Assembly (NCBI GenBank): GCA_004554385.1
Contig: SFMO01000031.1
Location: 1 to 37,435, forward strand
Reading direction: 5' to 3'
Length of the DNA stretch: 37,435 nt
Source: Ruminococcus flavefaciens
GTDB taxonomy: Bacteria; Bacillota; Clostridia; Oscillospirales; Ruminococcaceae
Shown here: positions 1-8,020 of the stretch, piece after piece
Layout: each line of letters starts with the position of its first letter
Position numbering within the stretch: the first letter of the stretch is position 1
Made by a program: the position numbers and the translations under genes
The notes under the pieces: model-generated
The model's database searches: none
What the model was told of the DNA's origin: nothing
The model's input: only the letters and a program-made list of their open reading frames with translations

Positions 1-1766
1 GCCTTGATAGTTGAACCAACGTTTGAAGGAACAGTATAGTCGATAGCTACAGTCTTGTCAGAGCCTACCTTAACGCCTGAGAATTCTTCCTGTACCCACT
101 CGCCGTTCCATGTACCGAAACCGCCTGATACCTCAGTATCGTTTGAGTTTACCTTGAGGTACATTGTAACGGACTTAGCGCCCTGAGGAGCGAATTCACA
201 AACATTGTTGATAGCGCCGTCTACAGTGCTCTCTTCCTTTACAGCCTTGAGGCTTGAACCCTCAAGAACTATATCGTCATCGCTTGTAGAAGTGCCCGGA
301 TTAGGAGTTGTAGTTGTTGTTACGTTGCTGCCTGGGTTAGGCTGAGTTGTAGTTGTTGTTGTTGTATCATTGCCGCCGGGAGTTACAGTAGCGCCGCTGC
401 CGCTGTAGATCTTCTTAACGCCCTCGATCTGTGATACAGTAGAGCCTGTCTTGTAGAAGTGGTAAAGACCGGCTGCTGCACCAACGAAACCTGCGTTATA
501 GTCGATAGCGACCTCGTTGCCCTGATAGTCTGAACGGATATCCTTGTATGTGCCGTTAGCATCGAGAGGACCGCCGCAGAGAGCACCTATAAGGAGGTAC
601 TTGTTGTTCTGTCCGTCGTTCTCCTTGCTTGCTCCTACGTCAGGAGAAGCTGCTCTGTGGTGAGGATTCTTTGAAGAATCAGGCTTGAAGCCAACTACGA
701 GACAGTGCTTCTGTCCGTTTGCGAAAGCCTTGTCACCTGTGAGGTATTCCATCTGGCCCTTAGCCCATGAGGAATCAGCCTTATTGTACTTAGCTGCTAC
801 GAGTGAGCAAAGCTGAGCAGTAGCGTTGTGTCTTGCGCTGCCCCACTCGTTAGCGAAGTAGTAGTTGTTGCCGCTGAACTTGCTGAGCTCTGCTGCGCTG
901 CCCCAGTCGCCTGTGATCTCGCCCTTGAGGATAGCAGCACCGAGCTGAACGCTCTCCCATGAGTGAACTGAGTAAGCTGTAGGACAGCCCTTCAGATCGT
1001 TGAGGTAGCTCTGATCCTTTGTTGCGAGGTAGAGCCAGCCTGCAGCCCATGCAAGCTCGTCGTCAGAGCCTGTCCAGTGAGCATCATAGAATGTACCTGC
1101 TGAGTAGAAGCTCTTATCCTTCTTTGAGAATTCGTAAAGAGCCTTAGCGTACTTAAGGTCATCAGCGTTGCCGAAGTTTACGTAGTTAGCTGCGAGAGCT
1201 GCTGCATATTCAGCAGTTACGTTAGCAGCGCCGCCTGTTGTCCAGAGCATACGTCCTCTGTCGCCCTGAGTTTCAGGAGCACCCCAGTAGTTATGGTCGG
1301 TGTTGCCCTCGCCTTTTTCGATGAGGACTTCAGATACTGTATTGCCGTTGAGCTTTGTAGCGTCACGGAAGAATTTAGCGAATTTGTCAGTTATCACCTT
1401 GAGGTGAGCTGTCTGACCTGTTGAGTCGTAAGCGTCCTTGAATTCGTAGTAGGACCAGCCGAGAGTAGAAGCTGCATAGCCCTGTGGCTGACCGAACATT
1501 ACGTGGTCACCTGCGTCGTGGAAGCCGCCGGGAACTACATCGTTTGTATGGCAGTTGCCTCTCCATGTGAGAGCGCAATCGGAATTGTTGCCACACATAT
1601 TTGCGTCATAGAAATAGAGGGAATACTGAAGGAGCTTTGCGTAGTTGTCGTTATCTGCCGCATTTGCTGTGAGAGAGGGAGACACCGCTGAGAGAGGTGC
1701 TGCAAGAGCGGACATAGCGACTGCGCCGCTGATGATGGCTGATTTCAGCCTGTTTAATTTGTTCAT
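1..1766 (-). CDS. Secreted GH9 glycanase (endoglucanase-like), 3' end outside window
   Basis: The frame is open from an ATG at 1766 to the window edge without a stop, giving 588 visible codons. A signal peptide is seen (basic MNKLNRLK, hydrophobic core, ANA cleavage site near residue 36). The GH9 catalytic domain follows to about residue 455. It has the GGFHDAGDH motif near residue 80 with the paired catalytic aspartates, an HHRAASPD motif near 370, and NEVAIDYNAGF near 417 with the proton-donor glutamate. A Thr/Pro/Gly-rich linker (about 464-495) leads into a beta-rich module containing GTWNGEWVQEEF, probably a carbohydrate-binding or Ruminococcus-specific module. GH9 enzymes hydrolyse beta-1,4-glucans. 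Whether a dockerin follows cannot be seen. The SD is weak (AGAAAG, about 12 nt from the ATG). Family is secure; substrate and C-terminal module are inferred. Confidence 0.93.
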   Translation of the reverse strand, partial: MNKLNRLKSAIISGAVAMSALAAPLSAVSPSLTANAADNDNYAKLLQYSLYFYDANMCGNNSDCALTWRGNCHTNDVVPGGFHDAGDHVMFGQPQGYAASTLGWSYYEFKDAYDSTGQTAHLKVITDKFAKFFRDATKLNGNTVSEVLIEKGEGNTDHNYWGAPETQGDRGRMLWTTGGAANVTAEYAAALAANYVNFGNADDLKYAKALYEFSKKDKSFYSAGTFYDAHWTGSDDELAWAAGWLYLATKDQSYLNDLKGCPTAYSVHSWESVQLGAAILKGEITGDWGSAAELSKFSGNNYYFANEWGSARHNATAQLCSLVAAKYNKADSSWAKGQMEYLTGDKAFANGQKHCLVVGFKPDSSKNPHHRAASPDVGASKENDGQNNKYLLIGALCGGPLDANGTYKDIRSDYQGNEVAIDYNAGFVGAAAGLYHFYKTGSTVSQIEGVKKIYSGSGATVTPGGNDTTTTTTTQPNPGSNVTTTTTPNPGTSTSDDDIVLEGSSLKAVKEESTVDGAINNVCEFAPQGAKSVTMYLKVNSNDTEVSGGFGTWNGEWVQEEFSGVKVGSDKTVAIDYTVPSNVGSTIK

Positions 1767-1816
1767 GTTATCACACTACTTTCTAAAGTTTTCGCCTATA
1801 ATATGTCTCAATGACT

Positions 1817-1822
1817 ATTATA
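1817..1822 (-). promoter_or_regulatory. Putative -10 element for the GH9 gene
   Basis: On the minus strand this reads TATAAT, about 50 nt upstream of the GH9 start at 1766. No convincing -35 lies at 16-18 nt, so only the -10 is called. The rest of 1767-1976 is AT-rich and shows no gene. Confidence 0.45.
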
Positions 1823-1976
1823 CAGGGTTTGGAAGAAAAATTGGTTACAAAACAGTAACGAAATAATTACAATGTGGTTAATCGTAATAGTTTATCAATT
1901 ATTTCAGCATAGTGTGCAATTAGAAGCAGTATATGTTGTGCATAATCACGATGAAATTATTATGCAACAGGTGGAC

Positions 1977-2014
1977 AAAAAACAGCCCGTACAGCTTGGT
2001 ATAGCTGCACGGGC
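1977..2014 (-). terminator. Rho-independent terminator after the GH9-dockerin gene
   Basis: On the minus strand a 12-bp stem with one mismatch (1985-1996 with 2003-2014) and a 6-nt loop is followed by a T run (1977-1982). It lies just after the stop at 2032. Confidence 0.88.
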
Positions 2015-2031
2015 TTTATGGAGGTATTGGG

Positions 2032-4131
2032 TTATTCTCTTACAGGTAATGTCTTGTAAATCTTAAGCAGATATTTCTGGATACAGAGAGCGTCCTCAGC
2101 GGTAACGCCGCCCTGAAGGTTTACATCGGCGTTTGTGAGACCGTATTCGGTTATGTGGCTCTTGTCTGTACCGTTAAGACCGTATTTGTTCGGATTTGCA
2201 AGGGACTGCATAATGAGCACGACGTCTGACAGATCAACAGTGCCGTCGCGGTTTGCGTCGCCGAAATCAGCGCCGACGCCTACAGTGAGCATGACCTGTT
2301 TTTTCTGCCCTGTCGGAGCGGTGAAGCTTATAACAGCTGAACCTGCCTCAAGACCTGTGACTTCATATGTATTGTCATCATTCTTTTTCATTGATATGAT
2401 GTCGTCATCATAATCAAGGCGTCCGTAAGGAATGAGGTGCTCACCCTTTGTGAATCTGAAGGTGGTCTTTTCGCCCACTCCGATCTTGTCAAGGTCTACA
2501 CTGATAGCAAACTCTGAACCGTCGTAGTTTATGGTGGTGGTAGTTATTTCAGGTGTTGTAGTCGCTGTAGTAGTTGTGGTGATAGTACCGTTGTTGTCGG
2601 AAGTGGTTGTAACAACAGGTGAGCTGTCGCCGAACTTGAAGTTTTCGTTTATTTCCTTTGCCTGTTTTGCCAGTGCAGGCATTGCTGTTGCGTCACCGCC
2701 GTAGAGATTTGCGATACCTGCGCAGGCTACAGCGAAGCAGCCGTTGTAATCCAGCGCACCCTCGGTGTACTGGTATTTGTCGGTCTGATCCTGATATCCG
2801 CTCTTGTCGTCGCCGCCTACGAGGAGACCGTAAGCTGTGTACTTGGCGGAAGGATTTGATGAAGCGCCGTTTGCGTCAGTGCCGGGATTTGCTGCGCGGT
2901 GGTGGATATGTACAGGCCACTTGTCGCCGTAGCCCAGCAGGAAGCTGTAGCCCAGACTGTTGTCGCCGAGGATATGATCCATCTGATACTTTGCGCCCTT
3001 TGCGTAATCGGAGTCCTTGTCGCCGTTTGCAAGAGCTAAAGCGTCCATCTGCTTAGCGCAGTTGTAGCGTGAAGCTCCCCAGCCGTCAGCGTTGTATGTG
3101 CCGACCTTGAGACCGCCCTGACCTTCCAGTTCTACCTTCAGCTCATCAGCGAATGCCTGATAGCCTGTAGCCTTGTACATCAGAGCTGCATAGCCCTGCC
3201 ATACCTTGTTCCAGCAGTATACCCAGCCGTCGTACTGTGCGTCGCCGTAGTCCTTGTTCTTTGGGACTCTTGATGGTTTTTCGCCAGCCTTGTTGATCCA
3301 GAGCCATGCCTGAGCCATAGCCTCTTCGTCCTGATACTGAGCGTCCGTGCCGTAGAAGTCAGCGAGACCGCCGCCTTCGTTGCCCACATGCTTCTGACCG
3401 AATTCCAGAAGAGCCTTAGCGTATTTTATACACTTGTCGGCGTATTCGGGATCGGAGTCCTTGACCACGTAGGCTGTACCTGCCAGACCTGCTGCCATTT
3501 CGCAGCATACAGGAGAATTGTTCTTGTTGGCTGTCAGCCAGTATATAGGTCTTGCGTAGGTCTGTACCTCGGGAGCTGACCATATAGCGTGATCCTCGCC
3601 GCCGTTTGCCACAACGTGAGCTATAGCAGCCACATTGCCCGAGCTGTCGAGGAAGGTAGTCTTCATAAGGTAATCTGCGCCCCATTTCAGCTCATATATA
3701 AGGTGGTCCTTGCAGCCTGCCTTTTCGTATACTCCGGGATTGAGGTATTCCGACAGCGCCAGACTGTTCATGCCGAAGCCGATAGTGAGATTGAACTTGA
3801 TATGGTCGCCTGCGTCGTGGAAGCCGCCTGAGACGTCGACTTTTCCGTCGCCGTCGGGGTCAACAGCTGATTTGAGAGAGCCGTCAAGGCTTCCCACAGA
3901 GGCTGCTGAATCGTAGGTGTGGCAGTCGCCTCGCCATGTGAGCGGACCGTCGGTGATACCGTTTCCGCAGGCATTTGCGTCGTACATATAGAGCGACATT
4001 GCAAGTGCTTTGTAGTAGTCGTTGTCCGCTGCGTTAGCCGTAACAGGTGATATTGACGCTGACGTGAGCGCCATGACCGCAGATGCGGCGGCAGCGGTAA
4101 GCTTCTTTGGAAGCTTTGCAAAATTCTTCAT
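2032..4131 (-). CDS. Secreted GH9 glycanase with Ig-like module and type-I dockerin
   Basis: This 699-residue enzyme is predicted to attach to a cellulosome scaffoldin. Order: signal peptide (cleavage near residue 34, ANA), GH9 domain (about 35-495), Thr-rich linker (about 510-535), a beta-rich Ig-like module (about 540-618) and a C-terminal dockerin (622-699). Catalytic motifs are GGFHDAGDH (near 105), HHRAANPG (near 409) and YTEGALDYNG (near 456, proton-donor Glu). The dockerin has two Ca-binding F-hand repeats, DANRDGTVDLSDV and DVNLQGGVTAEDA; the second is degenerate at its acidic positions. The start at 4131 (MKNFAKL) is chosen because a GAGAGGGG Shine-Dalgarno sits 8 nt upstream. An in-frame ATG at 4149 overlaps that SD and would break the signal peptide. 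GH9 activity is from family knowledge; exact substrate (cellulose, mixed-linkage glucan or xyloglucan) is not shown. Confidence 0.96.
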   Translation of the reverse strand: MKNFAKLPKKLTAAAASAVMALTSASISPVTANAADNDYYKALAMSLYMYDANACGNGITDGPLTWRGDCHTYDSAASVGSLDGSLKSAVDPDGDGKVDVSGGFHDAGDHIKFNLTIGFGMNSLALSEYLNPGVYEKAGCKDHLIYELKWGADYLMKTTFLDSSGNVAAIAHVVANGGEDHAIWSAPEVQTYARPIYWLTANKNNSPVCCEMAAGLAGTAYVVKDSDPEYADKCIKYAKALLEFGQKHVGNEGGGLADFYGTDAQYQDEEAMAQAWLWINKAGEKPSRVPKNKDYGDAQYDGWVYCWNKVWQGYAALMYKATGYQAFADELKVELEGQGGLKVGTYNADGWGASRYNCAKQMDALALANGDKDSDYAKGAKYQMDHILGDNSLGYSFLLGYGDKWPVHIHHRAANPGTDANGASSNPSAKYTAYGLLVGGDDKSGYQDQTDKYQYTEGALDYNGCFAVACAGIANLYGGDATAMPALAKQAKEINENFKFGDSSPVVTTTSDNNGTITTTTTATTTPEITTTTINYDGSEFAISVDLDKIGVGEKTTFRFTKGEHLIPYGRLDYDDDIISMKKNDDNTYEVTGLEAGSAVISFTAPTGQKKQVMLTVGVGADFGDANRDGTVDLSDVVLIMQSLANPNKYGLNGTDKSHITEYGLTNADVNLQGGVTAEDALCIQKYLLKIYKTLPVRE

Positions 4132-4162
4132 TGTAAAAACCCCTCTCATGTTATGTCACTGA

Positions 4163-4180
4163 TAGAAGCTACAGCTTCTA
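4163..4180 (-). promoter_or_regulatory. Perfect leader palindrome upstream of the GH9-dockerin gene
   Basis: Two 8-nt arms (TAGAAGCT/AGCTTCTA) with a 2-nt centre lie just downstream of the -10 box and upstream of the SD. It could be an operator or a 5' mRNA-stabilising hairpin; the sequence does not decide. Confidence 0.5.
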
Positions 4181-4187
4181 TATTAAC

Positions 4188-4193
4188 ATTATA
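4188..4193 (-). promoter_or_regulatory. Extended -10 promoter element of the GH9-dockerin gene
   Basis: On the minus strand this reads TGTTATAAT, a TGn-extended -10. The possible -35 TTCACA is 19 nt upstream, a poor spacing, so the extended -10 probably carries recognition. The start codon is about 57 nt downstream. Confidence 0.6.
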
Positions 4194-4313
4194 ACATATT
4201 TTCGCAAGCTTCTGTGAACATTTTGTGTATATTTGCACAAAGAACTTTATTTTCGGCGTATATATCAAAAAATTACGTAAATTTTGTTAGATTTTACTAT
4301 CGATAAAAGGGCG

Positions 4314-4348
4314 AAAAAAATACCGGGTCCTGCATTAAAGACCCGGTA
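4314..4348 (-). terminator. Rho-independent terminator after the solute-binding lipoprotein gene
   Basis: On the minus strand a perfect 9-bp GC-rich stem (4321-4329 with 4340-4348) is followed by seven T residues (4314-4320), about 40 nt after the stop at 4389. Confidence 0.92.
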
Positions 4349-4388
4349 ATCGTATCTTGACCGTGGAAATCCATCAGCCATTAATTGT

Positions 4389-5756
4389 TTACTGATATTT
4401 TTTTATTTCCTCGTCGATGACAGGAGAAAGTCTGCTGCGAAGCTCGTCCCATGAGCCAACGGGAGCGCCGCCCTCAATGAGAGCTGAAATGATATTGTCC
4501 ATAGCGCCTCTTGTTTCAAAGGTGCATTCGCCGTTGTTCAGCATTTTTTCGCCCATACCGAAGCCGAAATCGAATATGGGAGAGGCCTTTGCGTCGCTGA
4601 TATATTCCTGAAGTGCGTTGTACTGCTCCTCGGTCATGCTCTTAAGAGCCTGTTCCTTTGCCTTTGCCCTGAACTTTTCATCGGAAGCTGCCATGCGCTC
4701 GCATTTGAGGTATGCTGCGACAGCATTTCCGTTGGGAGAATTCTTCACAAGCATTCTTGCATCAAAATCGCAGGCAATATAATTCTTGTCAGCGTCGGGG
4801 TTCTTTGGGAACGGGACTATCATCAGGTCGGCGTCCGGGTTATTCGTGTTGGAATATGCCAGAGTTTTGTCGCTGCCTGAGTAGAAAAGTGTGTTCCTAT
4901 CAGAAATGAAGCTGCCTGTCAGGCTTTTGTTGTACAGCCATCTTGACTGGAGGTCCTGCATTATGCCCTCTGCTCTGGTAATATTGCCGTTGCTGATGTT
5001 GTTTGTGAAGGTGCTTCCGTCGAACTTCACAACGGTGCTGCCGCTTGACGCAAGCAGAGCCCTGCCGGGATATCCGCTTATGCCGAAGTGGTGCAGTGAC
5101 TCCTCGCTTTCCGAGAACTTGTTTATCATATTGGTGAAGGCATTCCAGTCCCATTTGCCCTCCTTATAGAGAGTACGCGGGTCGTCCAGTCCCTCCGACT
5201 GCATGAGCTTTCTGCTGTAGGTCAGCAGCTGAGGCTCGGAAACAGAGAAGGGAACTACATAGTGCTTGCCCTTGTATGCGAACATATCCATAGCAGGAGC
5301 CATATCATCCCACATGCCGTCATTTACGCCCATTTCATCGAAATATGGATCGAGGGGAGCGAAACGATCCTTGAGGACACCCTGTGGGAAGGTTCCCATA
5401 TCATAGGGGAACATATCCACCTGATCGCCTGCCTGTATCATCTCGTCGAGCTTTGTGTACTTATCTTCGGGCAGAACAGACACATATGTCACTGAGCCGC
5501 CGTAAACGTCCTCGAATATGGACAGTGCTGTTGAACGCGGACCGTTTAACGGGTTGAGGTCGTAATCCGCCAGCCAGACTATATTCATGCTGCCCGGAAC
5601 GGTGGGTTCTGACTTTTCACTCTGTGTGCCGGTGGTAACATCAGGCTTTGACGATGCGCCGGAGTCCTTTGTATTTTTTTTGCTGCATGAAGCTGCGGCG
5701 GAAAGAACTGTGCCGGCAACTATAACGGCAGCAAGGAATCTTCTGATATATGACAT
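4389..5756 (-). CDS. ABC-transporter extracellular solute-binding lipoprotein (family 1-like)
   Basis: The protein has 455 residues. The N-terminus is a lipoprotein signal with lipobox AASC (lipidated Cys near residue 24), followed by a Ser/Lys/Thr-rich spacer to about residue 55. The remainder has the composition and pattern of sugar-type solute-binding proteins: an early beta strand (NIVWLADYDLNPLNG), a hinge segment VVPFSVSEPQLLTYSRKLM with KGKHYVVPFS before it, the KWDWNAFTNMINKF helix, and an ATLFYSG-like central strand. It should capture a ligand outside the membrane and pass it to a permease. No permease or ATPase gene is adjacent, so the partner must lie elsewhere. The start at 5756 follows AAAGGAG by 8 nt; the upstream in-frame ATG at 5777 lacks an SD. 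The ligand is unknown; a plant-derived oligosaccharide is a guess from the neighbouring GH9 genes. Confidence 0.85.
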   Translation of the reverse strand: MSYIRRFLAAVIVAGTVLSAAASCSKKNTKDSGASSKPDVTTGTQSEKSEPTVPGSMNIVWLADYDLNPLNGPRSTALSIFEDVYGGSVTYVSVLPEDKYTKLDEMIQAGDQVDMFPYDMGTFPQGVLKDRFAPLDPYFDEMGVNDGMWDDMAPAMDMFAYKGKHYVVPFSVSEPQLLTYSRKLMQSEGLDDPRTLYKEGKWDWNAFTNMINKFSESEESLHHFGISGYPGRALLASSGSTVVKFDGSTFTNNISNGNITRAEGIMQDLQSRWLYNKSLTGSFISDRNTLFYSGSDKTLAYSNTNNPDADLMIVPFPKNPDADKNYIACDFDARMLVKNSPNGNAVAAYLKCERMAASDEKFRAKAKEQALKSMTEEQYNALQEYISDAKASPIFDFGFGMGEKMLNNGECTFETRGAMDNIISALIEGGAPVGSWDELRSRLSPVIDEEIKKYQ

Positions 5757-5773
5757 GAAATTACTCCTTTCGG

Positions 5774-5799
5774 ACACTGCACACGTAAAAGCGCAGTGT
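5774..5799 (-). promoter_or_regulatory. Leader hairpin adjacent to the SD of the solute-binding lipoprotein gene
   Basis: The arms ACACTGC (5774-5780) and GCAGTGT (5793-5799) form a 7-bp stem between promoter and SD. It could influence translation or mRNA stability. Confidence 0.4.
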
Positions 5800-5810
5800 G
5801 AGCATATATT

Positions 5811-5839
5811 ATTATACTCGTTTCGGATTGCCGTGTCAA
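5811..5839 (-). promoter_or_regulatory. Sigma-A promoter of the solute-binding lipoprotein gene
   Basis: On the minus strand, TTGACA (5834-5839), a 17-nt spacer and TATAAT (5811-5816) match consensus at all 12 positions, about 55 nt upstream of the start. Confidence 0.9.
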
Positions 5840-5958
5840 GAACGGCGCAGTCATAACAATATTGTGTTCAAAAGTATGGTTCTTTGTTGAAAAGCGCCAA
5901 AAAAGGGGCGCGTTATATGTCAAAGTGGTAAAAAAATGAGGAATTGATATAAAATTAC

Positions 5959-5987
5959 GTGACATTTCATTATACCTGTGATATAAT
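5959..5987 (+). promoter_or_regulatory. Sigma-A promoter of the VanY-like gene
   Basis: GTGACA (5959-5964), a 17-nt spacer and TATAAT (5982-5987). Start codon at 6050, leaving a leader of about 55 nt that contains a short GGCAG/CTGCC hairpin near 6006-6022. Confidence 0.8.
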
Positions 5988-6049
5988 ATAATAAGGTATT
6001 TAACAGGCAGTAATATCCTGCCGAAAAACATAGAAAGGGCTATAATAAT

Positions 6050-7168
6050 ATGGACAACAACAGATACGACTCTCATCGTCCCCGAAAAAGAGTATCACGC
6101 AAAACTCTGAGAAACAGACGGCTTGCGGCGCTTTTCATCATAGCATTTCTCGTACTTCTGTTTATAATTCTTATCGCAAAGGGCTGCTCGAAGGATGACA
6201 AGAAGAAAAAGCCTTCAAAGGTGTCCTCCGCAACTACTATAACAACTACATCTACCACTACTGATGCGGCTGTTACGACAACTGCCGTGACTACCACCAC
6301 AGTTGCAGATCCTGTGAACAAGAGTGATTTCCAGCTTGACAAGACAAGCGTTTATATCGAGGTCGGCGAGACCGATACACCTATGGTTCAGGCCTATCCT
6401 GACGGAACATACGAAGCCGATGAGCGCTGGTCATCAGGTGATAAGAGCATTGCTACTGTTGACAGCTACGGACATATCAAGGGAATCTCTCCCGGAATAT
6501 GCTACGTGACACTCAGATCAGCAGCTGATCCTAAGCAGGAAGTAATGATCAAGGTAACTGTCCGCGGCGACGAAGTCGAAAACGAAACATCTATTGCGCC
6601 TCAGTCCAATGTGGCTGAGGCTCCGGAGCCCCCTGTGTACGATACAGAGGGGCTTACTTATATTGATGGGGTACTGATAGCAAACAAGTCTTACAGCCTT
6701 CCTGCAACCTTTGCACCGGGGCTCGAATCTATCTGTTATACCCAGTTTCAAGCCCTTTCCGGTGCAGCAGCCAAGGAAGGGCTTAGTATTTGGCTGGGCT
6801 CAGGCTACCGCTCCTATCACGATCAGGAAATAATCTACGATAACTACGTAAAAGAGGACGGCAAGGACGCCGCTGATACCTATTCTGCACGTCCCGGCTT
6901 CTCCGAGCACCAGACGGGACTTGTCATCGACTGCAATACCATTGATGACGCCTTTGGATATACTCCCGAGGCAACATGGCTTGCAGAGCATGCCCACGAG
7001 TATGGCTTCATTATCCGCTACCCACAGGGCAAGGAGGAGTACACGGGCTATAAGTATGAGCCGTGGCATATCAGATATGTGGGCTCGAAGCTGGCTACAA
7101 AGCTCTACAAGAGCGGTCAGTGCCTTGAGGAATATCTGAATATCAAATCCGAATATAAATCATCGTAA
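6050..7168 (+). CDS. Membrane-anchored D-Ala-D-Ala carboxypeptidase, VanY type, with Ig-like domain
   Basis: The 372-residue protein starts with a basic cytoplasmic segment and one membrane helix (about 25-43). A Thr-rich linker (about 60-85), a Big2/Ig-like domain (about 93-172) and a VanY/M15B peptidase domain (about 205-355) follow. The M15 zinc signature is complete: SGYRSYHDQ at 251-259, RPGFSEHQTGLVID with His287 and Asp294 as zinc ligands, and YEPWHIRYVG with Glu337 as base and His340 as third ligand. Such enzymes trim the terminal D-Ala from peptidoglycan stems outside the membrane. No van resistance genes are near, so a cell-wall housekeeping role is likelier than glycopeptide resistance. 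The SD AAAGG precedes the ATG by about 10 nt. rsmE follows after 18 nt and is probably co-transcribed. Confidence 0.92.
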   Translation: MDNNRYDSHRPRKRVSRKTLRNRRLAALFIIAFLVLLFIILIAKGCSKDDKKKKPSKVSSATTITTTSTTTDAAVTTTAVTTTTVADPVNKSDFQLDKTSVYIEVGETDTPMVQAYPDGTYEADERWSSGDKSIATVDSYGHIKGISPGICYVTLRSAADPKQEVMIKVTVRGDEVENETSIAPQSNVAEAPEPPVYDTEGLTYIDGVLIANKSYSLPATFAPGLESICYTQFQALSGAAAKEGLSIWLGSGYRSYHDQEIIYDNYVKEDGKDAADTYSARPGFSEHQTGLVIDCNTIDDAFGYTPEATWLAEHAHEYGFIIRYPQGKEEYTGYKYEPWHIRYVGSKLATKLYKSGQCLEEYLNIKSEYKSS

Positions 7169-7186
7169 CGGGAAGGGCTGAAAGCA

Positions 7187-7912
7187 ATGCCGAGATTCTT
7201 TACCAATGAGTTAGACGAGAGCAACATAGTGCTTACAGGAAGCGACGCCAATCACATCGGGCGCTCTCTCCGCATGAGAGTGGGCGAGGAGATAACTGTC
7301 TGCTGCAACGGCGTGGATCACCGCTGTACTATCAGCAGCATAACCGCAGATGCCGTGTATCTCGACCTTATCGAGAAGCACAGATGTGCTGCCGAGCCGA
7401 ATGTTGAGGTCACGCTGTTTCAGGCTGTTCCGAAGCTGGACAAGCTGGAGTTCATCATACAGAAAAGCGTGGAGCTGGGAGTATCGAGGATAGTGCCTGT
7501 ACTGACAAGACGATGTGTGTCCCGTCCCGACGAGAAGGACTTCGCAAAAAAGAAGCTGCCCCGACTGAACAAGATAGCCGAGGAAGCCGCAAAGCAGTCG
7601 GGAAGAGGAATAATTCCCGAGGTCACAAACATGGTAAGCCTTAAGGAGGCAGTTGAGATGATGAAGCAGCTGGACCGTACAGTCCTGCTGTATGAGGAGG
7701 AAGGCGGCTGTTCCTTCGGAGAAGCGGAGCTTTCGGGAGCAAAGACCATAGGACTTTTCATCGGAAGTGAGGGCGGCTTTGACAGGGAAGAGGCGGAAAT
7801 GGCTGTAAATGCAGGAGCAAAACAGGTCTGGCTGGGCAAGCGTATACTGCGTTGTGAAACTGCACCAATAACAGCCCTTTCAATTTTGATGTTTTTAACA
7901 AATAATATGTAA
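7187..7912 (+). CDS. rsmE: 16S rRNA (uracil1498-N3)-methyltransferase
   Basis: The 241-residue length is normal for RsmE. The protein begins with the PRFF motif of the N-terminal PUA-like RNA-binding domain. It ends with the SPOUT/trefoil-knot signature: IGSEGGFDREE near residue 190 and LGKRILRCETAP near residue 218, which bind S-adenosylmethionine. The enzyme methylates U1498 of 16S rRNA in the assembled 30S subunit. SD AAGGG lies about 9 nt from the ATG. No terminator is visible after the stop; the next gene has its own promoter. Confidence 0.96.
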   Translation: MPRFFTNELDESNIVLTGSDANHIGRSLRMRVGEEITVCCNGVDHRCTISSITADAVYLDLIEKHRCAAEPNVEVTLFQAVPKLDKLEFIIQKSVELGVSRIVPVLTRRCVSRPDEKDFAKKKLPRLNKIAEEAAKQSGRGIIPEVTNMVSLKEAVEMMKQLDRTVLLYEEEGGCSFGEAELSGAKTIGLFIGSEGGFDREEAEMAVNAGAKQVWLGKRILRCETAPITALSILMFLTNNM

Positions 7913-7916
7913 AGAG

Positions 7917-7945
7917 TTGAAATTTCAGAAATAGTATGGTATAAT
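7917..7945 (+). promoter_or_regulatory. Sigma-A promoter of the small acidic protein gene
   Basis: TTGAAA (7917-7922), a 17-nt spacer ending in an extended TGG, and TATAAT (7940-7945). It starts only 4 nt after the rsmE stop and is about 75 nt upstream of the next ATG. Confidence 0.85.
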
Positions 7946-8020
7946 ATTTATAGATTATCGTAATCCGATCGCAAGCGGTTCGGTAAGTTCTAATTCTTGC
8001 GGAGAAAAGAGGAAAATAAA

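Noticed and set aside
296..375. Short repeated ACA/ACT-type triplets, resembling a microsatellite or CRISPR-like repeat
   Set aside because: These encode the Thr-rich linker of the GH9 enzyme; similar runs at 2525-2590 and 6232-6305 are also linkers. No spacer-repeat pattern or cas gene exists.
1872..2066. Plus-strand frame between the two GH9 genes
   Set aside because: It covers a terminator and has no SD, domain or conserved composition.
4132..4149. Upstream ATG for the GH9-dockerin gene
   Set aside because: The 4149 ATG overlaps the Shine-Dalgarno of the 4131 start and would add residues before a normal signal peptide.
6050..7168. VanY-like gene as glycopeptide resistance
   Set aside because: No VanS/R, ligase or dehydrogenase genes are near; ordinary cell-wall carboxypeptidase function is simpler.
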